NCBI RefSeq assembly: GCF_001884185.1
Contig: NZ_MAOE01000102.1
Span: forward strand, 30,780 to 94,779
Direction of reading: 5' to 3'
DNA length: 64,000 nucleotides
Source: Bacillus albus
GTDB lineage: Bacteria; Bacillota; Bacilli; Bacillales; Bacillaceae_G
Below are positions 27,678 to 35,705 of this stretch, one piece after another. The notes beneath the pieces are model-generated. The model was given only the letters and a program-made list of their open reading frames with translations, searched no databases and was not told the origin of the DNA. Made by a program: the position numbers and the translations under genes. Numbering within the stretch: position 1 is the stretch's first letter; every line of letters begins with the position of its first letter.

Positions 27678-27708
27678 AATTAAACAATGTTTAAAACGTT
27701 GTTTAATT
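27678..27708. promoter_or_regulatory. Probable TetR operator
   Basis: AATTAAACAATGTTT, one central base, then AAACGTTGTTTAATT: 14 of 15 positions are symmetric. It lies 26 bases before the TetR-family start codon, the classical place for autoregulation. Confidence 0.7.
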
Positions 27709-27733
27709 GATAAATTTTAGAGGAGGAGATAAG

Positions 27734-28321
27734 TTGAGGGGAAACGAAAACATATCAACGAAAGAAAAGATTTTAAATACAACATTGGAGTTAATTAAAG
27801 ACGAAGGATTCGAAAGTGTAACAATAAGAAAAATTGCAGCATTGTCAGATACAAATATCGCGCTTGTAAATTACCATTTTGGCTCAAAAAAGAAGTTGAT
27901 TAGCGAAACAATTAAAGTCCTATTAATTAGCTTTCAAGGCACTTTTTCTATTTTAGATGATATTAAAGTGCCAGCGAAAGAAAGATTAAAAATATTTTTA
28001 CTTGATTATGTACTAGTAATTCGGCAATACCCTGAGTTAGTTAGGAAAATTATTGCAATGGGAACTACAGTACTTACATCTCAATACGAATATGGAGATT
28101 TCTTGAAGAGGCTCGGTTTTAGTAAAGTGAAGGATATTTTGAATGAAATAACAAATGAAACGAATCAGGAAATTTTAATGATGATGACCGTGCAAATCTT
28201 CGGATCCATTTTTCTTCCAGCATTAATGATGCCAATTCTTGAATCAGGGGCAGATATAAGAATACTGCCTGTAGAAAAACAAATTGATTTCCTATTTGAA
28301 CGCTATTTTTATAACAATTGA
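27734..28321 (+). CDS. TetR/AcrR-family transcriptional regulator
   Basis: 195 residues from a TTG at 27734, seven bases after GAGGAGG; the longer frame starting at 27707 would overlap the operator and lacks a ribosome binding site. The helix-turn-helix lies at about residues 25-48 (SVTIRKIAALSDTNIALVNYHFGSK). The C-terminal ligand-binding domain has no recognisable specificity. It probably represses itself and the membrane protein gene that starts 18 bases downstream through the palindrome at 27678-27708. Confidence 0.85.
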   Translation: MRGNENISTKEKILNTTLELIKDEGFESVTIRKIAALSDTNIALVNYHFGSKKKLISETIKVLLISFQGTFSILDDIKVPAKERLKIFLLDYVLVIRQYPELVRKIIAMGTTVLTSQYEYGDFLKRLGFSKVKDILNEITNETNQEILMMMTVQIFGSIFLPALMMPILESGADIRILPVEKQIDFLFERYFYNN

Positions 28322-28338
28322 GATAGTGGGTGATAGAG

Positions 28339-28974
28339 ATGATTAGTTTTTTTAGAAAGCACTGGTGTGATGTAGGGTTAGTTATGGCTATTATTGTCGT
28401 AGGTTGTTTAGTCAAGAATTTTGGAGAAATGGGAGAAATAAAAGTACTGTTAGCATTAAGTTTTGTAGCCATTTTAGTGCATCAATTTGAAGAGTATCGT
28501 TGGCCAGGTTATTTCGCTGGTCTGTTTAATGTAGTTATATTTAAAAGTGATATACCAGATCGTTATCCATTAAATACGCAATCCGCTATGGTAATAAATA
28601 TTTTGATTGCGTATGTTTTTTATTTACTTCCGGTTTTCTTTCCAAGTATTATATGGCTTGGATTGGCACCTATTTTAATGGGATTTTTTCAATTCATATG
28701 GCATGGTATTTTTGCGAATATAAAAGCTAAAACAATATACAACCCAGGATTAGGTGCGGTAGTATTACTACATGTTCCGATTGGTTATGCATATATGAGA
28801 TATGTTATTTTACACAATTTAGCTACAAATTCGGATTGGATATTAGGGCTAATCTATTTTCTAGTAGCCACCTATTTTTTAATTATAAAAGGAAATATGT
28901 TACTGAAAAGTAAAGAGACAATTCATTACTTTTCTAAAAAGCAATTAGGTCCGTACAATGATGCATTAAAGTGA
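28339..28974 (+). CDS. HXXEE-family membrane protein
   Basis: 211 residues from the ATG at 28339. The motif HQFEEY at about residue 53 is the HXXEE signature of this uncharacterised family. Five to six membrane segments follow, with additional conserved His (FIWHGIF, LLHVPIGY). The His/Glu pattern suggests metal binding within the membrane, but the activity is unknown. It is the second gene of a TetR-controlled operon, so its expression is likely induced by the regulator's ligand. A terminator follows at 29019-29045. Confidence 0.75.
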   Translation: MISFFRKHWCDVGLVMAIIVVGCLVKNFGEMGEIKVLLALSFVAILVHQFEEYRWPGYFAGLFNVVIFKSDIPDRYPLNTQSAMVINILIAYVFYLLPVFFPSIIWLGLAPILMGFFQFIWHGIFANIKAKTIYNPGLGAVVLLHVPIGYAYMRYVILHNLATNSDWILGLIYFLVATYFLIIKGNMLLKSKETIHYFSKKQLGPYNDALK

Positions 28975-29018
28975 TTCAGAAGGGATTTTGGATGCAGAAG
29001 AAAGTACAAGTAGATTAC

Positions 29019-29045
29019 AAAAGGTGCGTAGGCGCCTTTTTTTGA
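29019..29045 (+). terminator. Terminator of the TetR-HXXEE operon
   Basis: AAAGGTGC-GTAG-GCGCCTTT with a following T-run. Confidence 0.65.
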
Positions 29046-29063
29046 AGGAGATTTTTGTATTTT

Positions 29064-29206
29064 GGGGTATCGCTATATAGCAATCAACTTAAAAATTAAT
29101 TGTTCACCAAAACGAAAAAAATGAGCCGAATTGTATAAATAACTGTAAAAGGGTCAAATTTTCGTTTTGGGATGTCATAAAATTCTTAAGTTGATGGGCA
29201 TGGGGT
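29064..29206. repeat. bcr-like dispersed repeat, copy 1
   Basis: Begins GGGGTATCGCTATATAG...CAACTTAA, has an internal inverted pair CCAAAACGAAAA/TTTTCGTTTTGG and ends CTTAAGTTGATGGGCATGGGG. The reverse complement aligns with the copies at 39966 and 43648. Size and palindromic shape recall the ~155-bp bcr1 repeats of the B. cereus group. Confidence 0.6.
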
Positions 29207-29362
29207 CCAAGCAGTTGGTTCTGTAATTTCATTAATTGGACAAATTCGTGAAGAGAGTGAGGAATTGGAAGGAAACGATGAATAGTGTGATTTAATAGAA
29301 CAGTTAACAAATAATTATTTTAAAGTGAAAGCAAACAGAATATAGTCCGGCTAGAAAACTAG

Positions 29363-29420
29363 AGGACACCCATTCATTAAAGCAGTAATTAAAGCTGTTT
29401 TAAGAATAGGTGTCCTTTTT
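29363..29420 (+). terminator. Hairpin with T-run
   Basis: AGGACACCCATTC and GAATAGGTGTCCT arms with one bulge and a following T-run, just upstream of the phage control genes. Confidence 0.6.
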
Positions 29421-29443
29421 ATTTTGAAAAGGGAGATGGGGAA

Positions 29444-29614
29444 ATGAAGGTATTAAAGGATCAGTTACATGGATGGAAAAAACAATCTAAGAAAGGAAAG
29501 AAGAAAAATAAGAAAAAACCAAAAGAGAAATTAAGCACTTGTGATATTGAAGATTTAATGGGTATGCATAGACCTTGTTATGAACGAAGACGTGGAGCAA
29601 TAAGACAAAAGTAA
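29444..29614 (+). CDS. Small basic phage protein
   Basis: 56 residues, too short for the usual ORF cut-off: MKVLKDQLHGWKKQSKKGKK, a Lys-rich stretch, then STCDIEDLMGMHRPCYERRRGA. GGAGATGGGG precedes the ATG. Proteins of this type sit directly upstream of ArpU-like regulators in Bacillus prophages, which is the arrangement here. Charge suggests nucleic-acid binding; function unknown. Confidence 0.6.
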   Translation: MKVLKDQLHGWKKQSKKGKKKNKKKPKEKLSTCDIEDLMGMHRPCYERRRGAIRQK

Positions 29615-29642
29615 TCTAAAAAATAAAAAGGAGTGGTCTTAC

Positions 29643-30125
29643 ATGACTAAACAATTTTCTTTCTTACCAAAAATTGATAGAACAGCGACACAAGAGGAAT
29701 TAGAAGGTGTGTTGGAAAGCGTACGTATACATAGACAATTTGGGATGATGCGTAAAGAAATGAAAGTCACTCCTTCTTATGAAATGCGTGAGCACGGTCC
29801 TACACATGTAGTTGGTAAACCGTTAGAAGATGTTGCATTAGCAAATATTCAACAAAGTAAACGAGAAGAGTGGCTTGAAAGAATGTCAGTACGTATTGAT
29901 CAGTTTCTAAATCGATTAGGAAACGGACGTGCTGGAAGTATCCAAAGAGATATTATTTATAAACGTTATTTAGAAGAAGAGGACATATGTGATTATATGG
30001 TTTATAACGAAATAGGAATGTCAGAGCGTACTTATCGACGTTGGAAGTCTAAAGCATTTTACAAACTTGCTTTTGCGCTTGGATTAGAAGTTTATGAGAC
30101 AGAAGGAACGGGAGATAATGAATAA
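29643..30125 (+). CDS. ArpU-family phage late transcriptional regulator
   Basis: 160 residues, the usual ArpU length. The C-terminal part (about 95-150) has the sigma-like helix-turn-helix: RDIIYKRYLEEEDICDYMVY then NEIGMSERTYRRWKSKAFYKLA. ArpU proteins activate late gene transcription in Gram-positive phages. AAGGAG lies upstream of the ATG. The stop lies just before the start of the integrase gene (one-base overlap). It marks the late-control region of a prophage whose structural genes are mostly gone. Confidence 0.85.
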   Translation: MTKQFSFLPKIDRTATQEELEGVLESVRIHRQFGMMRKEMKVTPSYEMREHGPTHVVGKPLEDVALANIQQSKREEWLERMSVRIDQFLNRLGNGRAGSIQRDIIYKRYLEEEDICDYMVYNEIGMSERTYRRWKSKAFYKLAFALGLEVYETEGTGDNE

Positions 30126-30667
30126 TGAATTTTGTTCAACCAATACGTGATCCAGAGCAAATACAGCAGCTAAAAGAGTATTTTAAGGTAAAGAGCTTAC
30201 GTAATTATATCCTCTTCATTATGGGCATTAATACAGGACTTAGAATCTCAGATATTTTGAAATTAAAGGTAGGAGATGTCAAAGGTAGTCATATATCTAT
30301 GAGAGAACAGAAAACAGGGAAACAGAAACGAATGCAAATTACTGCAGCATTAAAAAGAGAACTTAAATGGTTTATAGAAAAAAGGGAAGACCATGAGTAT
30401 TTGTTGCAAAGTAGACAAGGGAAAAATCGTCCTATCGGTCGCAGTATGGCATATAAGATATTAAGTGGAGCGGCGGCAGAGTTCGGGTTAGATGAAATAG
30501 GAACACATACGTTAAGAAAAACATACGGGTATCACATGTACATACAAACGAAAAACATAGCATTACTCATGGAGATATTCAATCACTCGTCAGAGAAGGT
30601 CACGTTACGTTATATAGGTGTAAACCAAGATGCAATGGATAAAGCAATGACTAGGTTTAAGATCTAA
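30125..30667 (+). CDS. Small phage tyrosine recombinase
   Basis: 180 residues, only a catalytic domain with no SAM-like core-binding domain. Active-site residues are visible: Arg in NTGLRISDILKL, Lys in EQKTGKQKRMQI, box II HTLRKTYGYH, His in IFNHSSEKVT and the Tyr in LRYIGV. Such short integrases follow arpU in many Bacillus prophages and are thought to help in late functions such as concatemer processing rather than integration. It directly follows the ArpU gene. A terminator stands at 30702-30745. Confidence 0.82.
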   Translation: MNFVQPIRDPEQIQQLKEYFKVKSLRNYILFIMGINTGLRISDILKLKVGDVKGSHISMREQKTGKQKRMQITAALKRELKWFIEKREDHEYLLQSRQGKNRPIGRSMAYKILSGAAAEFGLDEIGTHTLRKTYGYHMYIQTKNIALLMEIFNHSSEKVTLRYIGVNQDAMDKAMTRFKI

Positions 30668-30701
30668 TCATTGCGTATTTCTTTTTTTATCTAGGGGTAA
30701 A

Positions 30702-30745
30702 GAAAAAGGCGAATTCCTTTTGAAAATAGGGATTCGCTTTTTTCT
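30702..30745 (+). terminator. Terminator after the phage integrase
   Basis: GGCGAATTCC...GGGATTCGC with a T-run. Confidence 0.7.
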
Positions 30746-30769
30746 TGCTACCGCTAATAAGACCTTATA

Positions 30770-30863
30770 TTAATTTTATATGTATAGGATATATATACAA
30801 GCTAAGTTATTCGATTTGAATATAAATAAGTATATTTAGTTTCAAAAAAGGAAGTGAACTGTT
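30770..30863 (+). promoter_or_regulatory. Shared upstream region of leader gene 1
   Basis: Contains TGTATAGGATATATATACAAGC, then ATTTGAATATAAATAAGTATAT and GTTTCAAAAAAGGAAGTG before the TTG start. The same blocks recur before the second (32740-32853) and third (34095-34216) leader genes. Conservation across three unlinked starts implies a common promoter, perhaps for a mother-cell sigma factor, but I could not match a consensus with certainty. Confidence 0.5.
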
Positions 30864-31913
30864 TTGAACTCGTATTTTTCAAAACAAAAAAAATGCTGTC
30901 GTAGACTTTTTCCTGCTTTTCCACCTATTTCCCCGCCGGAAATCAGAGTTCTAGCTTATGTGACGAATTCTGGTGGGGATCCAACAGCTGATACAGTCTC
31001 AGTGATCAACACTACCACCAACACTGAAATCTTTCCAAGAATCCCTGTTGGAGACAATCCTTTAGGAATCGCAATTACTCCTGATGGATTACGTGCGTAT
31101 GTTACCAATGCAGATGAAAATACCGTCTCGGTAATTGATACTACTACTAACATGGTCATTGGTAACCCAATTCCAGTTGGAAACGTCCCATTTGGGATAG
31201 CCATCACTCCTGATGGATCACGCGCTTATATTGCAAATTTAGTTGATGATAATATCTCAGTGATTAATACCGCCACCAATACTGAAATCTTTCCACGGAT
31301 TCCTGTTGGAAACGATCCCGTAGGAATAGCCATCACTCCCGATGGATTACGTGTTTATGTCACCAATTCATTTAGTAACAATGTCTCAGTAATCAACACT
31401 GAAACCAACACCGAAATCCTTCCGCGGATCCCTGTTGGAGAGTTACCTATAGGAATAGCCATCACTCCAAATGGATCGCGTGCTTATGTCACCAGTGGCT
31501 TTATTGATGGTACTGAGGATACTGTCTCTGTAATTAATATTTTCACGAATACTGAAATCCTTCCAAGAATCCCCGTTGGGGATGGTCCTAGAGGGATAGC
31601 CATCACTCCTGATGGATCACGTGCTTATATCACAAATTTAGCTGATAATAACATCTCAGTGATTAATACCACTACAAATACTGAAATCTTCCCACGAATC
31701 CCTGTTGGAGATGCTCCTATACGGATAGCTATCACTCCCGATGGATCACGTGCTTATATCACAAATTTAGCTGATAATAACATCTCAGTGATTAATACCA
31801 CCACCAATACTGAGATCCTGCCAAGGATCCCTGTTGGAGATTTCCCTTTCGCGATCGCAATCGCGATTATTCCAACTTTGTCTAACATATCCTGCTCTTC
31901 TGTATTCTATTAA
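30864..31913 (+). CDS. Leader gene 1: shared Cys/Pro-rich leader plus YVTN seven-bladed beta-propeller
   Basis: 349 residues from a TTG start. Residues 1-27 are the leader: MNSYFSK, a basic Cys pair (KKCCRR), LFPAFPP, then ISPPEI. The rest is seven repeats of about 43 residues, each with RAYVTN...NTVSVINTTTNTEI...PRIPVG...GIAITPDGS, a YVTN-type beta-propeller. The repeats are nearly identical at DNA level for blades 6 and 7. The leader is not a signal peptide (no hydrophobic core) and recurs on two genes with unrelated folds downstream. Surface or spore-layer attachment is a plausible role for the leader but unproven. Confidence 0.8.
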   Translation: MNSYFSKQKKCCRRLFPAFPPISPPEIRVLAYVTNSGGDPTADTVSVINTTTNTEIFPRIPVGDNPLGIAITPDGLRAYVTNADENTVSVIDTTTNMVIGNPIPVGNVPFGIAITPDGSRAYIANLVDDNISVINTATNTEIFPRIPVGNDPVGIAITPDGLRVYVTNSFSNNVSVINTETNTEILPRIPVGELPIGIAITPNGSRAYVTSGFIDGTEDTVSVINIFTNTEILPRIPVGDGPRGIAITPDGSRAYITNLADNNISVINTTTNTEIFPRIPVGDAPIRIAITPDGSRAYITNLADNNISVINTTTNTEILPRIPVGDFPFAIAIAIIPTLSNISCSSVFY

Positions 31914-31925
31914 GGAGGCAATACA

Positions 31926-32125
31926 TTGAAAAAAAAGACATTCTTATTTCTATTCAAAAAGAATTAGAGGAAAATCCAAAAGCGACTAGCTTAGAAATCT
32001 CAAAAAAGTACAGAATCCCCTTTATTATCGTTGAAATCTTTAGAATAAGGATAGTAAAAAAAATCATAAAGCAGTATGTTAAATATAAAATAGTTTCTTT
32101 CAAAAAGACCAATCAACATAAGTAA
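31926..32125 (+). pseudogene. Small gene with A-run frameshift after a TTG start
   Basis: AAGGAGG seven bases before TTG (31926) is a strong initiation signal, but the frame stops after 13 codons. The frame one base over reads EKKDILISIQKELEENPKAT and continues 66 codons to a TAA (32123-32125), with a helix-turn-helix-like middle (SLEISKKYRIPF). A run of eight As directly after the start codon would put the two in frame if it were nine. Either a one-base deletion or RNA-polymerase slippage on the A-run is possible. Function unknown. Confidence 0.4.
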
Positions 32126-32238
32126 TATTATGATTAATTGGTTGTTTTAATAGTTTCTGTCACTATAAAAACAACCGTTTACGACCTCAAACTAAATCAT
32201 TCCATAAGCATTAACTGACATCAAAAACGATTATGTAA

Positions 32239-32275
32239 ATAAGCTGCCCATATGGACAGCTTATTATTTTTTTAC
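32239..32275 (+). terminator. Terminator, repeat copy A
   Basis: AATAAGCTGCCCATATGGACAGCTTATT with T-run. The flanking GATTATGTAAATAAGCTG sequence is repeated at 35155-35172. Confidence 0.65.
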
Positions 32276-32484
32276 TTAGCATGATTTTGATCTTGTCTGT
32301 TGATTTTCCCTTTTTTTGATATTGAGGGTGGAGATTTTTGAGTGGATTTCTCAAAAATACGACCCGTTCTTTGCGGAACTTTTAGCCCTATATAAGAGTG
32401 AGAAGAACAAAGTGAAGAAAGTCAATAATATCAAGGGTTTATACAGGATAGGGGGTCAAATGGGAAAAAAGTAAAGATAATTTA

Positions 32485-32658
32485 AACTTTAAAAGAAATG
32501 TCTATGATGATTATGCCATAATGATACCGGCTGGAACATGGCATAATCTAACCAATACAGGTAATATCCCTCTAAAACTTTATTCAATATATGCTCCTCC
32601 TAACCATCCATTTGGTACTGTACATGTAACAAAAGCTGCTGCCATGGTAAATGAGTAA
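32485..32658 (+). pseudogene. C-terminal remnant of a cupin protein
   Basis: The plus strand encodes RNVYDDYAIMIPAGTWHNLT followed by NIPLKLYSIYAPPNHPFG and ends AAAMVNE at a TAA. This is the second half of a small manganese-type cupin, with the PAGTWHN and APPxHPxGT motifs of that family. The upstream part, including the first metal-binding motif and the start, is gone. A good terminator follows at 32675-32707. Confidence 0.65.
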
Positions 32659-32674
32659 AACTATTAAAAGTATT

Positions 32675-32707
32675 AAAAAGGATCTTGGATTGAAGATCCT
32701 TTTTTTT
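32675..32707 (+). terminator. Terminator after the cupin remnant
   Basis: AAAAAGGATCTT and AAGATCCTTTTT arms with T-run. Confidence 0.75.
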
Positions 32708-32853
32708 ATGTCTATAATAGGACGTTATGTTAACCTTACATGTATAAGATATACATCATAAATTTTATTAGGCGTAAACAAGCATACAAGCCAAAGTATT
32801 AGATTCGAATATAAATAATTATATTAAATTTCGAAAAAAGGAGATGAATTGTT

Positions 32854-33903
32854 TTGAACTCATATTTTTCAAAACAAAGATGCTGTCGTAGACTTTTTCC
32901 AGCTTTTCCACCTGCTGTCCCTCCGATCCCAGAACCCCAAGGACCACTAACGATCATGACATGGAACATCTATTTTGGAACTATCTTAACGCCTTTATTA
33001 GGAACCACTCCAGAGCAACTCCCGCAACGCGTTACTGAGGTCTTTACACTATTTCAAGCAACAAATTTTCCGGTACGAGCAGGGGCTATTGCTAATCAAA
33101 TTGCAAGAAAAAAACCAGATATATTAGGTCTTCAAGAAGCAGCAATATGGCAACTTTTGTTACCTCAAAATTCTGAAGTAGCAGTAGAGTATGATTTGGT
33201 TTCGATCCTTCTCGAGGAGTTAGAAAAAAGAGGATTGCATTATGAAGTTTTAGCAATATTAGACGCTACGGATGCTACGTTACCTAGTAGCACTGGCTTC
33301 AACGTTCGATTTGTAGATCGAGATGTGATTTTGGTGCGAAAAAATTCAGGACTTAAATTCTCAAATATACAAACAAAGATTTTTGAAGCTTTTCTTCCCG
33401 TTCCAGTTGGCGGTAATATTGAAAAACTCCTGTTTGGTTTTATATCTGTTGATATCGAAATATCCGGAAAGAAATTTAGACTCGTCAATACTCATTTACA
33501 ACCCGTTACACCTGAAATCCCCCAAACACTTCCAATACAACTCGCTCAAGCTAGCGAACTTTTAACTGGCCCGGGAGCGACTGATCTTCCCTTAGTATTC
33601 ATAGGGGATTTTAACTCAAATTCTGACGGCAGTGGTCCATCTTACAATCTTTTGATAAATGCTGGATTTAAAGATACATGGACTATCGCAGGAAAAGGCA
33701 ATGGATTCACATGTTGCCAGGATTCTAATGTATTAAATTTGATCTCGCAACTATTTGTTAGAATAGACTTAATTCTCTTTCGAGGCGATTTCAAAGTTGA
33801 AAAAGTGGACGTTGTAGGAGAAGAGCAAGAGGATCGTACACCAACGGCGCTATGGCCTTCTGACCATGCAGGAGTTGTGGCTAGTTTGATTCTTCCCTCC
33901 TAA
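32854..33903 (+). CDS. Leader gene 2: shared leader plus endonuclease/exonuclease/phosphatase domain
   Basis: 349 residues from a TTG start with GGAGATG upstream. Residues 1-25 repeat the leader (MNSYFSKQRCCRRLFPAFPP, then AVPPI). The remainder is an EEP-superfamily domain with intact catalytic motifs: MTWNIYF, GLQEA, VNTHLQP, GDFNSNSD and WPSDHAG. That set supports metal-dependent phosphodiesterase activity such as nuclease or sphingomyelinase-like phospholipase; the substrate is unknown. The 5' region and leader match gene 1 and gene 3, but the catalytic domain is unrelated to either. A second EEP enzyme without leader is at 57381-58409. Confidence 0.82.
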   Translation: MNSYFSKQRCCRRLFPAFPPAVPPIPEPQGPLTIMTWNIYFGTILTPLLGTTPEQLPQRVTEVFTLFQATNFPVRAGAIANQIARKKPDILGLQEAAIWQLLLPQNSEVAVEYDLVSILLEELEKRGLHYEVLAILDATDATLPSSTGFNVRFVDRDVILVRKNSGLKFSNIQTKIFEAFLPVPVGGNIEKLLFGFISVDIEISGKKFRLVNTHLQPVTPEIPQTLPIQLAQASELLTGPGATDLPLVFIGDFNSNSDGSGPSYNLLINAGFKDTWTIAGKGNGFTCCQDSNVLNLISQLFVRIDLILFRGDFKVEKVDVVGEEQEDRTPTALWPSDHAGVVASLILPS

Positions 33904-34216
33904 AGAAAAGATTATATTAAAAGACACTGATAAATAAAGGATACAGTCAGAGAAATATGAATAACGATAAGCTGCTACCCCCATAAAACAGATGATTTAT
34001 CTGATCGTGTTTTATATGGTCCCCTAACTATAGGCGGTGATATTCTAATGGGATCCATCATAATTTATTTAATTAACTACCGATAATGAGACATTATATT
34101 AACTGAATATGTATAGAATATACATCGCAAATTTTATTAGACAAGTATACAAGCCAAATTACTTGATTTGAATATAAATAATTATATTATGTTTCAAAAA
34201 AAGGCGGTGAATTATT
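33904..34216. other. Spacer between leader genes 2 and 3
   Basis: No gene supported. The last 120 bases repeat the conserved upstream region (TATGTATAGAATATACAT, TATACAAGCCAAATTACTTG, TTTGAATATAAATAATTATA). Confidence 0.5.
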
Positions 34217-35149
34217 TTGAACTCATATTTTTCAAAACCAAAAGGATGCTGTCCTAGGCTTTTCCCTGCTTTCCCACCTGCTGTTCCTCCTATTATTGTG
34301 AAAGCTAAATTTCTTTATGTATCTAGTACTGACGGCGACATCGATGATGACACTATAGAAATTTATAATATTATCAATCCTACAACTCCTGTACGCGTAG
34401 GAGAATTTGCATCTATAACTAGTTTAGGTCCTGCGGGATTAGCTATTACAGGTACTACTCTTTATATCGCAAATTTAGGCGATGGTGTAGAAATTTACAA
34501 TATTACTAACCCTATAGCCCCTATACGCATAGGAGAATTTGGGACAGCAGATTTAAATGTTCCTGATCAATTAGCTATTACAGGTACCACTCTTTATGTC
34601 TCAAATGGTGGTGATAATACAGTAGAAATTTATAATATTACTAATCCTACGTCCCCTGTTCGTATAGGCCAGTTTGGCGCTGGAGATTTAAATGGTCCTT
34701 CTGGCATGACTATTACAAATTCCACTCTTTATGTAGCAAATACTGGAGATAACACAGTAGAAATTTATAATATTACCAATCCTATGGTTCCTATACGAGT
34801 TGGCGAATTTAACGCAGGAAATTTAAATATTCCTGCAGGATTAGCTACTATAGGTACCACTCTTTATGTAGCAAATGCTGGAGATAACACAATAGAAATT
34901 TATAATATTATCAATCCTACAACTCCTGTTCGTGTAGGAGAGTTCGGCGCTGAAAATTTAAATGGTCCTGCTGTATTAGCTATTACAGATACTACCCTTT
35001 ATGTAGCGAATGTTTTCGGTGACAATATAGAAATTTATGATATTACTAATCCTACAACCCCTATACGTGTAGGACCGTTTGGTGCTGGAGATCTAGATTT
35101 CCCTAATGGATTAGCAATTTTTACAGTATTCGGATACGACTACCAATAA
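34217..35149 (+). CDS. Leader gene 3: shared leader plus LVIVD-like repeat beta-propeller
   Basis: 310 residues from a TTG start with GGCGGTGA upstream. The leader reads MNSYFSKPKGCCPRLFPAFP then PAVPPI. The body is six repeats of about 44 residues: TLYVANTGDNTVEIYNITNP, then PVRVGEFGAGDLN and GLAITGT, an LVIVD/lactonase-like propeller with one or two blades fewer than usual. It differs from the YVTN repeats of gene 1. No catalytic residues are evident, so binding is likelier than catalysis. Terminator copy B follows directly. Confidence 0.8.
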   Translation: MNSYFSKPKGCCPRLFPAFPPAVPPIIVKAKFLYVSSTDGDIDDDTIEIYNIINPTTPVRVGEFASITSLGPAGLAITGTTLYIANLGDGVEIYNITNPIAPIRIGEFGTADLNVPDQLAITGTTLYVSNGGDNTVEIYNITNPTSPVRIGQFGAGDLNGPSGMTITNSTLYVANTGDNTVEIYNITNPMVPIRVGEFNAGNLNIPAGLATIGTTLYVANAGDNTIEIYNIINPTTPVRVGEFGAENLNGPAVLAITDTTLYVANVFGDNIEIYDITNPTTPIRVGPFGAGDLDFPNGLAIFTVFGYDYQ

Positions 35150-35154
35150 TCGAT

Positions 35155-35194
35155 GATTATGTAAATAAGCTGTCCACATGGGCAGCTTTATTTT
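35155..35194 (+). terminator. Terminator, repeat copy B
   Basis: AATAAGCTGTCCACATGGGCAGCTTTATTTT; the same element as at 32239-32275 with compensating changes in the stem. Confidence 0.65.
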
Positions 35195-35420
35195 ATGTTT
35201 CCACATAGCGTAGGTTATTTTGCAAAATGCTGGTGGTATCCCTATACAGTTACTCATAATTTTCGTACTGTGTAACTCAAAAGAGAAAGTTAAATGAAAT
35301 CAATGATATCAAGGGTTTCAGCGAAGGGGTCAGTTACACACAATATAAGATATGGGTAACTAAATGCTGTTAAAAGACTGATGCTATTTGTTAGAATTAA
35401 AATAGTAAGGAGTTGAGAAG

Positions 35421-35705
35421 ATGAGGACCTATAGTGTGAAAAAGCTATTTATAGAAGGGCTAGAAGAGGAAGTCAATTATAATCAAGTTTATTTTAAGAT
35501 ACATGGCGACAAGGATTGTAAATGGACAATGGACATTGAATAATCAGGTCCAAAAGATTTTTTTATAATGGCAGCATATTATGGTAGAGAAGTGGAGGTT
35601 ACATTCTCTACCATTTATGCAACTGACATTAAAGGCATTGCTGAAGTTAAAAAAGTACAGGTTAATAGTAACTATGTTCAATTAAGTGGAATCGGATTAT
35701 TATAA
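35421..35705 (+). pseudogene. Conserved-looking small protein interrupted by one stop codon
   Basis: An ATG with AAGGAG upstream opens a 95-codon frame: MRTYSVKKLFIEGLEEEVNY, then KIHGDKDCKWTMDIE, an in-frame TAA at 35541-35543, then SGPKDFFIMAAYYGREVEVT to a final TAA at 35703-35705. Codon usage and the protein pattern are continuous across the stop, so a single nonsense change (for example from GAA or CAA) has interrupted the gene. It sits among prophage genes. Family not recognised. Confidence 0.5.

Larger units (their letters stand above)
31914..32853. other. Spacer between leader genes 1 and 2, with remnants
   Basis: Contains a small frameshifted gene (31926-32125), a terminator repeat shared with the spacer after gene 3 (32239-32275), a decayed cupin gene (32485-32658) and the conserved upstream block of gene 2. 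A similar ATATCAAGGGTTT..AGGGGGTCA motif occurs at 32427-32460 and 35313-35335, so the two spacers are partly duplicated. Confidence 0.5.

Noticed and set aside
30956-31890. CRISPR-like regular repetition
   Set aside because: The 120-130 base periodicity is explained by the in-frame YVTN protein repeats; there are no uniform repeats and spacers.
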